A DNA stretch of 64,000 bases from Streptomyces sp. NBC_00620 (lineage in GTDB: Bacteria; Actinomycetota; Actinomycetes; Streptomycetales; Streptomycetaceae): contig NZ_JAPENY010000003.1 in the NCBI RefSeq assembly GCF_026341825.1, positions 186,001 to 250,000 on the forward strand, read 5' to 3'. Below the pieces are notes generated by a model that saw only the letters and a program-made list of their open reading frames with translations, had not been told where the DNA came from and did not search any database. The position numbers and the translations under genes are program-made. Positions 1 through 9,222 of the stretch are shown one piece after another. How positions within the stretch are numbered: position 1 is the stretch's first letter; each line of letters begins with the position of its first letter.

Positions 1-1
1 C

Positions 2-316
2 GACTTCCCCGAACTGACCATCGTCTGCGGGCACATCGGCTACCCGTGGACCACCGAGATGATCGCGGTGGCCGACAAGCACGCAGGGGTCTACATCGAC
101 ACCAGCGCCTACACGGCGCGCCGCTATCCGCCCGAGCTGGTGGAGTACCTGCGCGGCCGGGGACGCCGCAAGGTCCTCTTCGGCAGCAACTACCCGATGA
201 TCACTCCTGCTCAGGCGCTGGAACACCTCGCCGACCTGCGCCTCGACGACGACGCCACCGAGCTGTTCCTGGCAGGCAACGCCCGATCCGTCTTCCGCCT
301 CGGGGATCATTCGTAG
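2..316 (+). CDS. Amidohydrolase (metal-dependent hydrolase), C-terminal part
   Basis: The gene enters from the left edge, so only about the last 104 residues are present. The open frame starts at base 2 and ends in TAG. The segment GHIGYPWTTEM, followed by an acidic beta-strand (VYIDTSAY) and FGSNYPM near the end, is the pattern of the C-terminal half of amidohydrolase_2 (TIM-barrel) proteins, in which a late His and Asp contribute to the metal site. Substrate cannot be inferred. The next gene starts 56 bp downstream on the same strand. The family call is fairly firm; the enzyme activity is not. Confidence 0.7.
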   Translation, partial: DFPELTIVCGHIGYPWTTEMIAVADKHAGVYIDTSAYTARRYPPELVEYLRGRGRRKVLFGSNYPMITPAQALEHLADLRLDDDATELFLAGNARSVFRLGDHS

Positions 317-372
317 ATGCTTGGGCCGGACCGTGTTCGACTCCGAGGTCCCTGAGTGAGGGCAGCACGTCG

Positions 373-1662
373 ATGGCTTTGCAGATCAGCGCCACCAACC
401 CGGAGCATCCCGCGCTCCTGCTCGAACTGCCCTGGCAGCTGCCCCTGGAGGAGTGGCCCGAGCACTATCTCGTCCCGCTGCCGCGCGGCATCTCACGGCA
501 CGTGGTGCGCTATGCGCGCGCCGGGGCCGAGGTCGTGGCGGTCAAGGAGCTGGCCGAGCGGCCCGCGGTGCGCGAGTACGAGCTGCTGCGCAGCCTGGAC
601 CGGCTCGGTATCCCGGCGGTGGACCCGCTCGCCGTGGTCACCGAGCGCACGGACGAGAAGGGCGAGCCACTGGAGCCCGTGCTGATCACCCGGCATCTGG
701 GCGGCTCGATGCCGTACCGGTCGATGTTCGAGACGACGATGCGGCCCGCCACCATGCACCGGCTGATGGACGCCCTCGCCGTGCTTCTGGTCCGGCTGCA
801 TCTGGCGGGGTTCGCCTGGGGCGACTGCTCGCTGTCCAACACGCTGTTCCGGCGGGACGCCGGGGCGTACGCGGCCTACCTCGTGGACGCCGAGACCGGG
901 GATCTGCACCCCCAGCTCAGCAGCGGGCAGCGGGAGTACGACCTCGATCTCGCCCGCGTCAACATCAGCGGCGAACTGCTGGACCTGGAGGCGGCCGGAG
1001 CCCTGCATCCCTCCGTGGACCCGATCGAGTTCGGTGCGGAGATCTGCGCGCGCTACCAGGGACTGTGGGACGAGCTGACCCGTACGTCGGTGTACCCGGC
1101 GGGCAAGCACCACTACATCGACCGGCGCATCCGCCGCCTCAACGACCTCGGATTCGACGTCGCCGAGATGCAGATAGCGCACTCCTCGAACGGTGACACG
1201 GTCACCTTCGTCCCCAAGGTCGTCGACGCGGGCCACCACCAGCGCCAGCTGCTGCGGCTGACCGGGCTCGACACCGAGGAGAACCAGGCACGCCGGCTGC
1301 TGAACGACCTGGAGAGCTGGATGGCCACCCAGGACGACTACGCGCCGGGCGACCCTCCCCCAGGCTCTCGGCTTCGCTCGAGCAGGGGGCACCCCCATGC
1401 CGCCCGCCCCGAGGTGCTCGCACACCGCTGGGTCCGGGACGTGTTCCGGCCGACGGTCCGTGCCGTGCCGCTGGACCTGCGCGGATCCATGGACGCGGCC
1501 GAGCTGTACCACGAGCTCCTCGAACACCGCTGGTACCTGTCCGAGCACGCTCAGCACGACATCGGCCTGGACACGGTCGTGGACGACTACGTCACGAACA
1601 TTCTCCCCAAGGTCCGGGAGACCCTGCCGCCACGGGCGGACACCCCCGCCCCGCCCGCCTGA
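373..1662 (+). CDS. DUF4032 / lipopolysaccharide-kinase-like protein
   Basis: A 429-residue protein starting at the ATG that opens MALQISATNPEH; the open frame extends further upstream but that part overlaps the previous gene. It has a protein-kinase-like fold of the DUF4032 type: a lysine-bearing strand (VVAVKELAERP), a catalytic-loop-like segment (GFAWGDCSLSNTLF, about residues 150-163) and a metal-binding-like aspartate (YLVDAETG). Such proteins are common single-copy actinobacterial proteins of unknown substrate. A 45-bp palindromic repeat interrupts the reading frame near residues 328-342 without breaking it, adding a Pro/Arg/Ser-rich stretch (PPGSRLRSSRGHPH) between DDYAPGD and RPEVLAHRWVRD. 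The family call is good; kinase activity is unproven. Confidence 0.8.
   Translation: MALQISATNPEHPALLLELPWQLPLEEWPEHYLVPLPRGISRHVVRYARAGAEVVAVKELAERPAVREYELLRSLDRLGIPAVDPLAVVTERTDEKGEPLEPVLITRHLGGSMPYRSMFETTMRPATMHRLMDALAVLLVRLHLAGFAWGDCSLSNTLFRRDAGAYAAYLVDAETGDLHPQLSSGQREYDLDLARVNISGELLDLEAAGALHPSVDPIEFGAEICARYQGLWDELTRTSVYPAGKHHYIDRRIRRLNDLGFDVAEMQIAHSSNGDTVTFVPKVVDAGHHQRQLLRLTGLDTEENQARRLLNDLESWMATQDDYAPGDPPPGSRLRSSRGHPHAARPEVLAHRWVRDVFRPTVRAVPLDLRGSMDAAELYHELLEHRWYLSEHAQHDIGLDTVVDDYVTNILPKVRETLPPRADTPAPPA
1353..1397. repeat. Dispersed palindromic (REP-like) element inside a coding region
   Basis: C-rich CCCTCCCCCAGG, then CTCTCGGCTTCGCTCGAGC, then AGGGGGCACCCCC. The outer C5/G5 and inner GCTC/GAGC arms can pair into an imperfect hairpin. 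From memory, near-identical elements are scattered through Streptomyces genomes, usually between genes. Here it lies in frame inside the DUF4032 gene. Copy number cannot be tested from this window. Confidence 0.65.
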
Positions 1663-1687
1663 GTACCCGCTTCCAGAGCAAAGCCGA

Positions 1688-1707
1688 CCGATCGTACATA
1701 CGATTGG
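1688..1707. promoter_or_regulatory. Candidate operator upstream of the REC-reductase operon
   Basis: Two 9-bp arms, CCGATCGTA and TACGATTGG, form an inverted repeat with one mismatch around a 2-bp centre. It lies about 75 bp before the first gene of the three-gene operon at 1781. Size and symmetry fit a dimeric repressor site, but no cognate regulator is adjacent. Confidence 0.4.
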
Positions 1708-1780
1708 CCCTGTACCTGCCGCGCGGCCGCCCGTGGGCGTACGGCCGGGACGACACTTACCTGCTCGGGGTGGGAGACGT

Positions 1781-3453
1781 ATGGCACAGGCCGCCAGTCC
1801 AACGCGGACCGTCATTCTGACCGTGGATGACGATCCCGGAGTGTCGCGCGCCGTGGCCCGCGACCTCCGGCGCCGCTACGGCGAGTCGCACCGCATCGTG
1901 CGCGCCGAGTCCGGGGAGGCCGCGCTGGACGCGCTGCGCGAGCTGAAGCTGCGCGGCGACCAGGTGGCGGTGATCCTGGCGGACTACCGGATGCCGCAGA
2001 TGAACGGCATCGAGTTCCTCGAGCAGGCGATCGACGTCTATCCGGGCGCGCGTCGAGTGCTGCTGACCGCGTACGCGGACACGAACGCGGCGATCGACGC
2101 GATCAATGTGATCGACCTCGACCACTACCTGCTCAAGCCGTGGGATCCCCCGGAGGAGAAGCTCTATCCGGTCCTGGACGACCTCCTCGACGCGTGGCGG
2201 GCGAGCGACTACCGGCCCGTGGGCATCTGCAAGGTGGTCGGCCACCGGTGGTCGGCGCGCTCCTCAGGCGTACGGGAGTTCCTGGCCCGCAATCAGGTGC
2301 CGTACCGCTGGTACTCGTCCGACACACCCGAGGGTGTACGGCTGCTCGCTGCCGCCGGGCAGGACGGGGAGCGGCTGCCGCTGGTGATCACTCCGGACGG
2401 TACGCCGCTGGTGGAGCCCGATGATCCGGATCTGGCGGCCCAGGTGGGGCTGGCCACGACGCCGACGGCCGAGTTCTACGACCTCGTCGTCATCGGCGGT
2501 GGTCCCGCCGGGCTCGGGGCGGCCGTGTACGGCGCATCGGAGGGGCTGCGGACCGTCCTCGTCGAGCGGTCGGCGACCGGGGGCCAGGCGGGGCAGAGCT
2601 CGCGGATCGAGAACTACCTCGGCTTCCCGGACGGGGTGTCCGGGGCGCAGCTCACCGACCGGGCACGGCGGCAGGCGGCGAAGTTCGGTGCCGAGATCCT
2701 CACCGCGCGGGAGGTCACCGGGCTCGAGGTCACCGGGGCCTCGCGCACGATCCACTTCTCGGACGGTTCCGCGATCGCCGCGCACTCCGTGATCCTGGCG
2801 ACCGGAGTGTCCTACCGGCAGCTGGAGGCGCCCGGGCTGGCGGATCTCACCGGCTGCGGGGTCTTCTACGGTTCGGCGCTCACGGAGGCGGCCGCCTGCC
2901 AGGGCCATGACGTGTACATCGTGGGCGGGGCGAACTCGGCCGGGCAGGCCGCCATGTTCCTGGCGCGCGGCGCCAAGTCCGTCACCATCCTGATTCGCGG
3001 CTCGTCCCTGTCCGCCTCGATGTCGGCCTACCTGGTCCAGCAGATCTCGGACGCGCCCAACATCACTGTGCGCGCCGGCACGGTCGTCGAGGCCGCGCAC
3101 GGTTCGGACCACCTGGAACAGCTGACGCTGCGGGATGTGGCGAGCGGGCACACCGAACTCGTCGACGCGCAGTGGATGTTCGTGTTCATCGGGGCGGCCC
3201 CGCTCACCGACTGGCTGGAGGGGACCGTGCTCAGGGACGCGCGCGGATTCATCATGGCCGGGCCCGACATGACCCTGGACGGGCAGCCGCCCGAGGACTG
3301 GGAGCTGGACCGGCCGCCGTACCACCTGGAGACCAATGTGCCCGGCGTGTTCGTGGCCGGGGACGCGCGTGCCGAGTCCGCGAAGCGGGTCGCGTCCGCC
3401 GTCGGAGAGGGAGCCATGGCCGTGATGCTCGTACACCGTTATCTGGAGCAGTC

Positions 3454-3457
<4 letters not shown>
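1781..3457 (+). CDS. Response-regulator receiver fused to a thioredoxin-reductase-like flavoprotein (no CxxC)
   Basis: A 558-residue fusion. Residues about 10-140 are a REC domain with acidic pocket VDDDPG, phospho-acceptor D68 (ILADYRMPQMNG) and conserved K119. Residues 145-215 resemble a glutaredoxin-fold linker without a cysteine pair. Residues 232-558 are a class II pyridine-nucleotide disulfide reductase-like module with the FAD motif VIGGGPAG (about 237-244), an NAD(P)H-binding VGGANSAGQA and a C-terminal FAD motif (GVFVAGDAR). The redox CxxC expected just before the NADPH domain is absent; the sequence there is GSALTEAAACQGHD. It is therefore unlikely to reduce thioredoxin directly. 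Its stop overlaps the GTG of the next gene by 4 bp, so the sensor kinase downstream is the probable partner. Confidence 0.85.
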
Positions 3458-4943
<1,486 letters not shown>

Positions 4944-4947
<4 letters not shown>

Positions 4948-5294
4948 CCCTGCCTGCCGGAATCGACCCGAGCGTCCCGCCGAGCGGTACGGGGTGCGTC
5001 GAATGCGATGCCGTCGAGGGATGGTGGGTGCATCTGCGGCGCTGCGCCCAGTGCGGTCACATCGGCTGTTGCGACAGCTCGCCCGCCAAGCACGCCACCG
5101 CACACGCGAAGAGCAGCGGCCATCCCGTCGTCCGCAGCTTCGAACCCGGCGAGAACTGGTTCTGGAACTACGACTCCTCCGAGATGTACGAGTCGGGTCC
5201 GGACCTCGCTCCCCCGCTGAGCCATCCCCTGGACCAGCCGGCGCCGGGGCCCGCGGGGCGGGTTCCGGCGAACTGGGCGCAAACACTGGGCTGA
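4944..5294 (+). CDS. UBP-type zinc finger protein
   Basis: A 116-residue protein with a ubiquitin-hydrolase-type (ZnF-UBP) zinc finger over residues 15-75. Candidate ligands are C18, C21, C34, C37, C42/C43, H50, H54 and H60, with the sequence GCVECDA, RCAQCGHIGCCD, HATAHAKSSGHP and a following FEPGENWFWNY. In eukaryotes this fold binds the C-terminal Gly-Gly of free ubiquitin; the bacterial ligand is unknown. The tail is Pro/Ala-rich and probably disordered. Its ATG overlaps the kinase stop by 4 bp. I infer that the zinc finger is the third component or an output adaptor of the same redox signalling unit. Confidence 0.85.
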
Positions 5295-5312
5295 GCCGGC
5301 GAAGGACGTCTC

Positions 5313-6107
5313 CTACGGGAGGATCGAGTCGACGTAACCGCCGTCGACCCGTACGGCTCCCCCGGTCGTCGCCGATGCCTGGTCCGAGCTGAGATAGACG
5401 ACGAGGTTCGCGATCTCCTCGGGTTCGATCAGCCGCTGCAGGAGCGACTGCGGACGGTACTCGCGCATGAAGGTGCGCTGCGCCTCGTCCCAGGGCAGGG
5501 AGCGGTCCACGAGTTCGTAGACGAAGTCCTCCACTCCGCCCGTGTGCGTGGGCCCTGCGATAACGGAGTTGACGGTGACGCCCGTGCCCGCGGCCTCCTT
5601 CGCGAAACCCCGGCTCACGGCGAGCAGCGCGGTCTTGGACATGCCGTAGTGGATCATCTCGGCCGGGACCGCGATGGCGGAGTCGCTCGCGATGTACTGG
5701 ATGCGTCCCCAGCCGCGGGCCGTCATTCCCGGCAGACAGGCGCGGGTGAGGCGGACGGCCGAGAGGACGTTCACCTCGAAGTAGCGCCGCCACTCGTCGT
5801 CGGTGATCTCCAGCGCCGGTTTGGCTCCGAAGATGCCGAGGTTGTTGACGAGGATGTCCACCTCGGGCAGGACCTCCATGGCCGTGGCCGCTCCTTCCTC
5901 GGTGCCAAGGTCGGCGGCCACGGGAACGAACTCCGCCTGTGGTGCCTGCGCCGCGAACCGCTTGATGGCCTCCCGCACACGGTCCGGATCCCTGCCGCTG
6001 ACGCCGACACGGGCACCCGCCCCTGCCAGGCCCTGGGCGATCGCCGCGCCGATGCCCTGCGTCGAGCCGGTGACGAGCGCGGTCCGTCCTTCGAGATTCA
6101 GCTGCAT
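5313..6107 (-). CDS. SDR family oxidoreductase
   Basis: A 264-residue short-chain dehydrogenase/reductase with the classical features: TGSTQGIG nucleotide-binding loop near the N-terminus, NNLG, catalytic Ser in YIASDSA and YGMSK with Tyr and Lys, followed by AGPTHTGG. The C-terminus has the usual GGAVRVDGG before the end. The ATG at 6107 is preferred over a GTG six bases upstream because GGAG sits 7 nt before it. The gene converges on the zinc-finger gene with an 18-bp gap and no clear terminator. Cofactor preference and substrate cannot be read from the sequence. Confidence 0.85.
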   Translation of the reverse strand: MQLNLEGRTALVTGSTQGIGAAIAQGLAGAGARVGVSGRDPDRVREAIKRFAAQAPQAEFVPVAADLGTEEGAATAMEVLPEVDILVNNLGIFGAKPALEITDDEWRRYFEVNVLSAVRLTRACLPGMTARGWGRIQYIASDSAIAVPAEMIHYGMSKTALLAVSRGFAKEAAGTGVTVNSVIAGPTHTGGVEDFVYELVDRSLPWDEAQRTFMREYRPQSLLQRLIEPEEIANLVVYLSSDQASATTGGAVRVDGGYVDSILP

Positions 6108-6177
6108 CAGCACACTCCACTGCGGTGTCGGCGGGCCGGGGCACGTACTCCCCGTACGATCATCGGCGATTACCCAT

Positions 6178-6194
6178 GCATCGGCATGCGATGC
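6178..6194. promoter_or_regulatory. Small inverted repeat upstream of the SDR gene
   Basis: GCATCG and CGATGC arms separated by GCATG, about 70 bp upstream of the SDR start and in the only gap between it and the TetX-like gene. It could be a repressor half-site pair; 6-bp arms can also arise by chance in this composition. Confidence 0.25.
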
Positions 6195-6276
6195 GCCCGG
6201 CGCCGGACGAACACGGCCCGGACGCCACCGTGAGCCGTGAAGGTGCGGCCGGTTGCCTGGTCGTGTTCGGTTGCCT

Positions 6277-7416
6277 TCAGCCCGGTTGGAAGAACGCGAG
6301 CATTTTCCGGCCGGCGTCCGGCGACGTCAGGATTTCCTGGACGTGCGCGGACTGCCGGCCCGCAGCGCTGGTGCGTTCGAACATCTCGCGTTCGTATTCT
6401 TTGACGGCGACGGGAAAGTCGTCCGGGTGCGCGGCCAGCGCGAGGCCGAGCAGAGCGCCGTCGAGCAGCGCCATGTTGGCGCCCTGCCCCACCGGCGGCA
6501 TCAGGTGCGCGGCATCGCCGAGCAGCGTGACGTCCGGCCTCGACGGCCAGGTCAGGTCGACCGGGAGAGTGGTGATCGACCGTGGCAGGACCGTGTCGTC
6601 GCAGGCCGCGATCAGCGCGGTGAACCGTGAGTCCCAGCCGGGGAGCAGGTCGATCAGCCGGACCCGGGCGGCGACTGGGTCGCCGAACGGGATGCTGCTG
6701 GTCGCGAACCAGTCCTCGGCGGTGTCGTAGAAGCTGAGGTAGATGCGTACGCGGCCGTCGCCGTTGCGCTGCGCCGACAGGGATTGTCCGTTGCCGAGCA
6801 CCCAGTAGTTCCCACGCCCCACCATCGCCGCGAGGTCGGGGTGGGTGCGGTCGATATCTGGAATGCCGAGCTCGACGACGTTCTGGCCGGTGTGCGCCGG
6901 GCGGGCGTCGGTGAGCAGCGCGCGGACCCGGGAGGCCGCGCCGTCGGCGCCGACCAGCAGGTCGTACGTCGCACTGCTGCCGTCGGCCAAGTACAGCAGG
7001 CCATTGTCGGCGGACTCGAACGCGCGCCCCCAGCGCACCGTGTGTTCGGGGAGAGAGTCCAGCAGCAGGTTGCGCAGATCGGCACGGTCGACCTCGGGTC
7101 GCTCGAGCGGGGCGTCATCGGGCGTCTCCTCCTGCAGCAGCAGGGTGCCGTCCGGCTCGAGAAGGCGCATGTCCTGGCCTTCACCGCGGGCAATCGCGTG
7201 GAACCGGTCGATCAGGCCGGCCTCGCGCAACGCCCGCTGCCCGGTTCCTGAGTGCAGATCAAGCATGCCGCCCTGTCCGCGCGCGTCGCGTGACGATTCC
7301 CGTTCGTACACGACGGCGTCGATGCCGTTCACGTGCAGCACGCGGGCAAGGGCCAGGCCGCCCAGTCCGGCTCCGACGATGGCGATGGTGGCGGCGGTGG
7401 CGGTGGCGGTGGTCAC
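6277..7416 (-). CDS. TetX-like FAD-dependent monooxygenase
   Basis: A 379-residue class A flavin monooxygenase. Residues 11-20 hold the FAD GxGxxG (VGAGLGG), followed by YERESSRDARGQGGMLDLHSGTG. That string closely parallels the TetX/tetracycline-inactivating family (YERD...EAR..GGTLDLH.G.GQ). Later come RADLRNLLLDSL, the second FAD motif GDAAHLMPPVGQGANMALLDG, and an EYEREMF helix. The GTG start at 7416 has a GGAGGC Shine-Dalgarno about 5 bases upstream. Family resemblance to TetX is strong by eye, but many soil relatives act on other aromatic or polyketide substrates, so resistance is not implied. It sits alone, directly downstream of a degraded helicase fragment. Confidence 0.82.
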   Translation of the reverse strand: MTTATATAATIAIVGAGLGGLALARVLHVNGIDAVVYERESSRDARGQGGMLDLHSGTGQRALREAGLIDRFHAIARGEGQDMRLLEPDGTLLLQEETPDDAPLERPEVDRADLRNLLLDSLPEHTVRWGRAFESADNGLLYLADGSSATYDLLVGADGAASRVRALLTDARPAHTGQNVVELGIPDIDRTHPDLAAMVGRGNYWVLGNGQSLSAQRNGDGRVRIYLSFYDTAEDWFATSSIPFGDPVAARVRLIDLLPGWDSRFTALIAACDDTVLPRSITTLPVDLTWPSRPDVTLLGDAAHLMPPVGQGANMALLDGALLGLALAAHPDDFPVAVKEYEREMFERTSAAGRQSAHVQEILTSPDAGRKMLAFFQPG

Positions 7417-7423
7417 GGTCGCC

Positions 7424-7697
7424 TCCGATTCGCCGTATTGCCTGCTCGCGGGAGATCGACCCGTAGTGCGCGCGGGCCATCGCCGGTGGGGCGCAGAACG
7501 CGATCCCGGACTCGCCGATCGCCTCGGCCGGGAGCGTCGTCAGCCGGGCGGTCCCGGGCGGCTCGGCGAGGCGTGACCATCAGCGCGTGCCGGCCAACGG
7601 CGACGGCCTGCCGGGCGCCGCACTGCGCGTCGGTGGACGCGCCTGTGAACCACGCCCTGGTCGCCGGCGAGAACCACGCCGGCGCATCGTCGCTCAC
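7424..7697 (-). pseudogene. Remnant of an Lhr-type ATP-dependent helicase
   Basis: The minus strand reads SDDAPAWFSPATRAWFTGA, then RHALMVTP, which matches the N-terminus of actinobacterial Lhr helicases (FSPATRAWFTGAF... up to the Walker A loop). The frame then breaks. In another frame a segment reads CAPPAMARAHYGSISREQ, matching the Lhr region around ARAHHGSVSKEQ several hundred residues further on. The Walker A, DEAH box and everything between are missing. It therefore looks like an internally deleted and frameshifted relic squeezed between two intact genes. No functional product is expected. Confidence 0.6.
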
Positions 7698-7753
7698 CAC
7701 GCCCCCGGCCTCGCCTGCCCCACCGACGAGTTCCGGCCCGCTGATCAGCCGAT

Positions 7754-8725
7754 TCACCGGCGGAGCCGGGGCGCGAGGACCGTTCGCACGACCTTGGCCA
7801 CGCCGCTCGCGGCAGATCCATCCTCTTCTTCGGGTTCCGGTTCCAGGACGCTCTGGATCTGCAGCAGCAGCTGGTTGGTCGACCGCCAGAGCGGGACGAA
7901 CATGCCGGCCACCGGTCCGACGCCCTGGATCGGGCCGTTGGACAGCTCGGTGACCTTCTTGGCAAGCGTGACCGTTGTCGGGTCCCGCAGGATCACGTGC
8001 ACCTCATCGTCGACCAGCCGGATTTCCATCCTGCGCGCGGCGGCCTCCTCCGGGTTCGCGTCCGTGGTCGACTCCGGATCCAGTTCGTCGATCTTGGCGG
8101 CGACCGCCTCCGGGTCGACCCCGAGTTCGCGCAGAACCTTGGCCGCCATACTGTTCTCCGTCCGCAGCATCGCCTCAAGCAGGTGATGACTGCCGACCGG
8201 TGCGCCACCGGCCAGCGCGCTGGCGGCGGACACGGTGTCCTCGGTGGCGGATGTGCCGACCGGCCATGGGCCGACCGCGACGTCCTGCGATCCCTCCACT
8301 GACGCCAGCACCGCGGCACGGATCTTGCTGATCGGACTGATCCGCTCGGCAAGCACCTTCGCGCCGACGCCCTCACCCTCCCTGACCAGGGCGAGCAGGA
8401 TGTGTTCCGTACCGATGTAGGTGTGGTGCAGGTGCAGCGCCTCGCGCAGGGCGAGTTCCAGCGTCTTCTTCGCGCTCGGCGCGAACGGGATGTGGCCGCT
8501 CAGCTCCTGCGTGCCGGGCTCGACCAGCGCGGCGATGTCGACCTGCGCCGTCTCCTTGTCGTACCCGAGCCGGTGCAGAACTTTGGCCGCCATGCTGTCC
8601 GGCGCATCGAGCAGCCCCAACAGGATGTGCTCCGTGCCGATGTGGTTGTGCTTGAGCAGCCTCGCCTCCTCCTGAGCCGTCACGACCACCTTGCGGGCTT
8701 CCACCGTGAACCTTTCAAAAGTCAT
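7754..8725 (-). CDS. ClpC-type N-domain protein without AAA+ modules
   Basis: A 323-residue protein that begins MTFERFTVEARKVVVTAQEEARLLKHN in other words as a normal ClpC (residues shown in short: MTFERFTVEA). It carries a complete Clp N-domain (two half-repeats, each with IGTEHILL.L) over residues 1-145 and a third partial repeat at about 165-215 (GSHHLLEAMLRTENSMAAKVL). No Walker A/B or AAA+ sequence follows; the last 100 residues are unrelated. In ClpC the N-domain binds adaptors and substrates, so a free-standing version may act as an adaptor, decoy or regulator. It is divergent from a MerR-like HTH gene with overlapping palindromes between. Confidence 0.82.
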   Translation of the reverse strand: MTFERFTVEARKVVVTAQEEARLLKHNHIGTEHILLGLLDAPDSMAAKVLHRLGYDKETAQVDIAALVEPGTQELSGHIPFAPSAKKTLELALREALHLHHTYIGTEHILLALVREGEGVGAKVLAERISPISKIRAAVLASVEGSQDVAVGPWPVGTSATEDTVSAASALAGGAPVGSHHLLEAMLRTENSMAAKVLRELGVDPEAVAAKIDELDPESTTDANPEEAAARRMEIRLVDDEVHVILRDPTTVTLAKKVTELSNGPIQGVGPVAGMFVPLWRSTNQLLLQIQSVLEPEPEEEDGSAASGVAKVVRTVLAPRLRR

Positions 8726-8730
8726 GGCTT

Positions 8731-8770
8731 CAGGGTCTCAACCCTGTCAATACACTGCTATTGATAGGGT
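8731..8770. promoter_or_regulatory. Overlapping inverted repeats between the Clp-N and HTH genes
   Basis: Two symmetrical elements share sequence. CAGGGT-CTCA-ACCCTG is perfect (8731-8746). ACCCTGTCAAT-(8 bp)-ATTGATAGGGT has 11-bp arms with one mismatch (8741-8770). They occupy most of the 65-bp gap between divergent starts, so a bound dimer would block both promoters. The neighbouring MerR-like protein is the obvious candidate binder. Confidence 0.55.
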
Positions 8771-8793
8771 CACCGTGCTGAAGGGAGGGTGTG

Positions 8794-9153
8794 ATGGAGA
8801 CACCGTCGGACTGGGAGGACCGGCTCACGCGCTGGCAGAACGAGCTGGAGCTGTTCGAGCGGCTGGACGAGACGCCCTGGGTCACGCTGGCCAGGGCGGA
8901 AGCCGAGACGGGGGTTTCCCGCTCGGCCCTGCGGTCCTGGTACCGCAATGGCGAGATCCAGTCCCGGCTGGCGGACGGCCCGAACGGGCCGCAGCGCCTG
9001 GTCCAGCTGGACGCGGTGATCGAGCGCGCCGCCGCGTCACCGCGCATTCAACGCAGGGCGGAACGGGAAGTCAGCCTGGAAGCCCAGGTCACCCTGCTAC
9101 GACACCGGGTCGACCAGCTTGAGCTGCGGCTGGCCGCACTGGAACGGAAGTGA
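8794..9153 (+). CDS. MerR-like helix-turn-helix regulator with C-terminal coiled coil
   Basis: A 119-residue protein. Residues about 32-75 (TLARAEAETGVSRSALRSWY then NGEIQSRLADGPNGPQRLV) form a winged helix-turn-helix resembling MerR or excisionase DNA-binding domains. The last 30 residues (EAQVTLLRHRVDQLELRLAALE) form a heptad-patterned coiled coil for dimerisation. There is no effector domain. The ATG at 8794 is chosen because GGAGGG lies 5 bases upstream; a GTG directly before it is possible. Its divergence from the Clp-N gene across palindromes suggests it controls that gene and itself. Confidence 0.78.
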   Translation: METPSDWEDRLTRWQNELELFERLDETPWVTLARAEAETGVSRSALRSWYRNGEIQSRLADGPNGPQRLVQLDAVIERAAASPRIQRRAEREVSLEAQVTLLRHRVDQLELRLAALERK

Positions 9154-9177
9154 CCGGCACGAGCAGCAGCGTGCCGG
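9154..9177. terminator. Hairpin terminator after the HTH gene
   Basis: CCGGCACG-AGCAGCAG-CGTGCCGG, a perfect 8-bp stem starting at the base after the stop codon. No T-tract, as is usual for streptomycetes. Confidence 0.5.
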
Positions 9178-9222
9178 CAGCGCCCGCGGGGCACGATCAC
9201 CTCGCCCTCCGGGACGGTCTTG

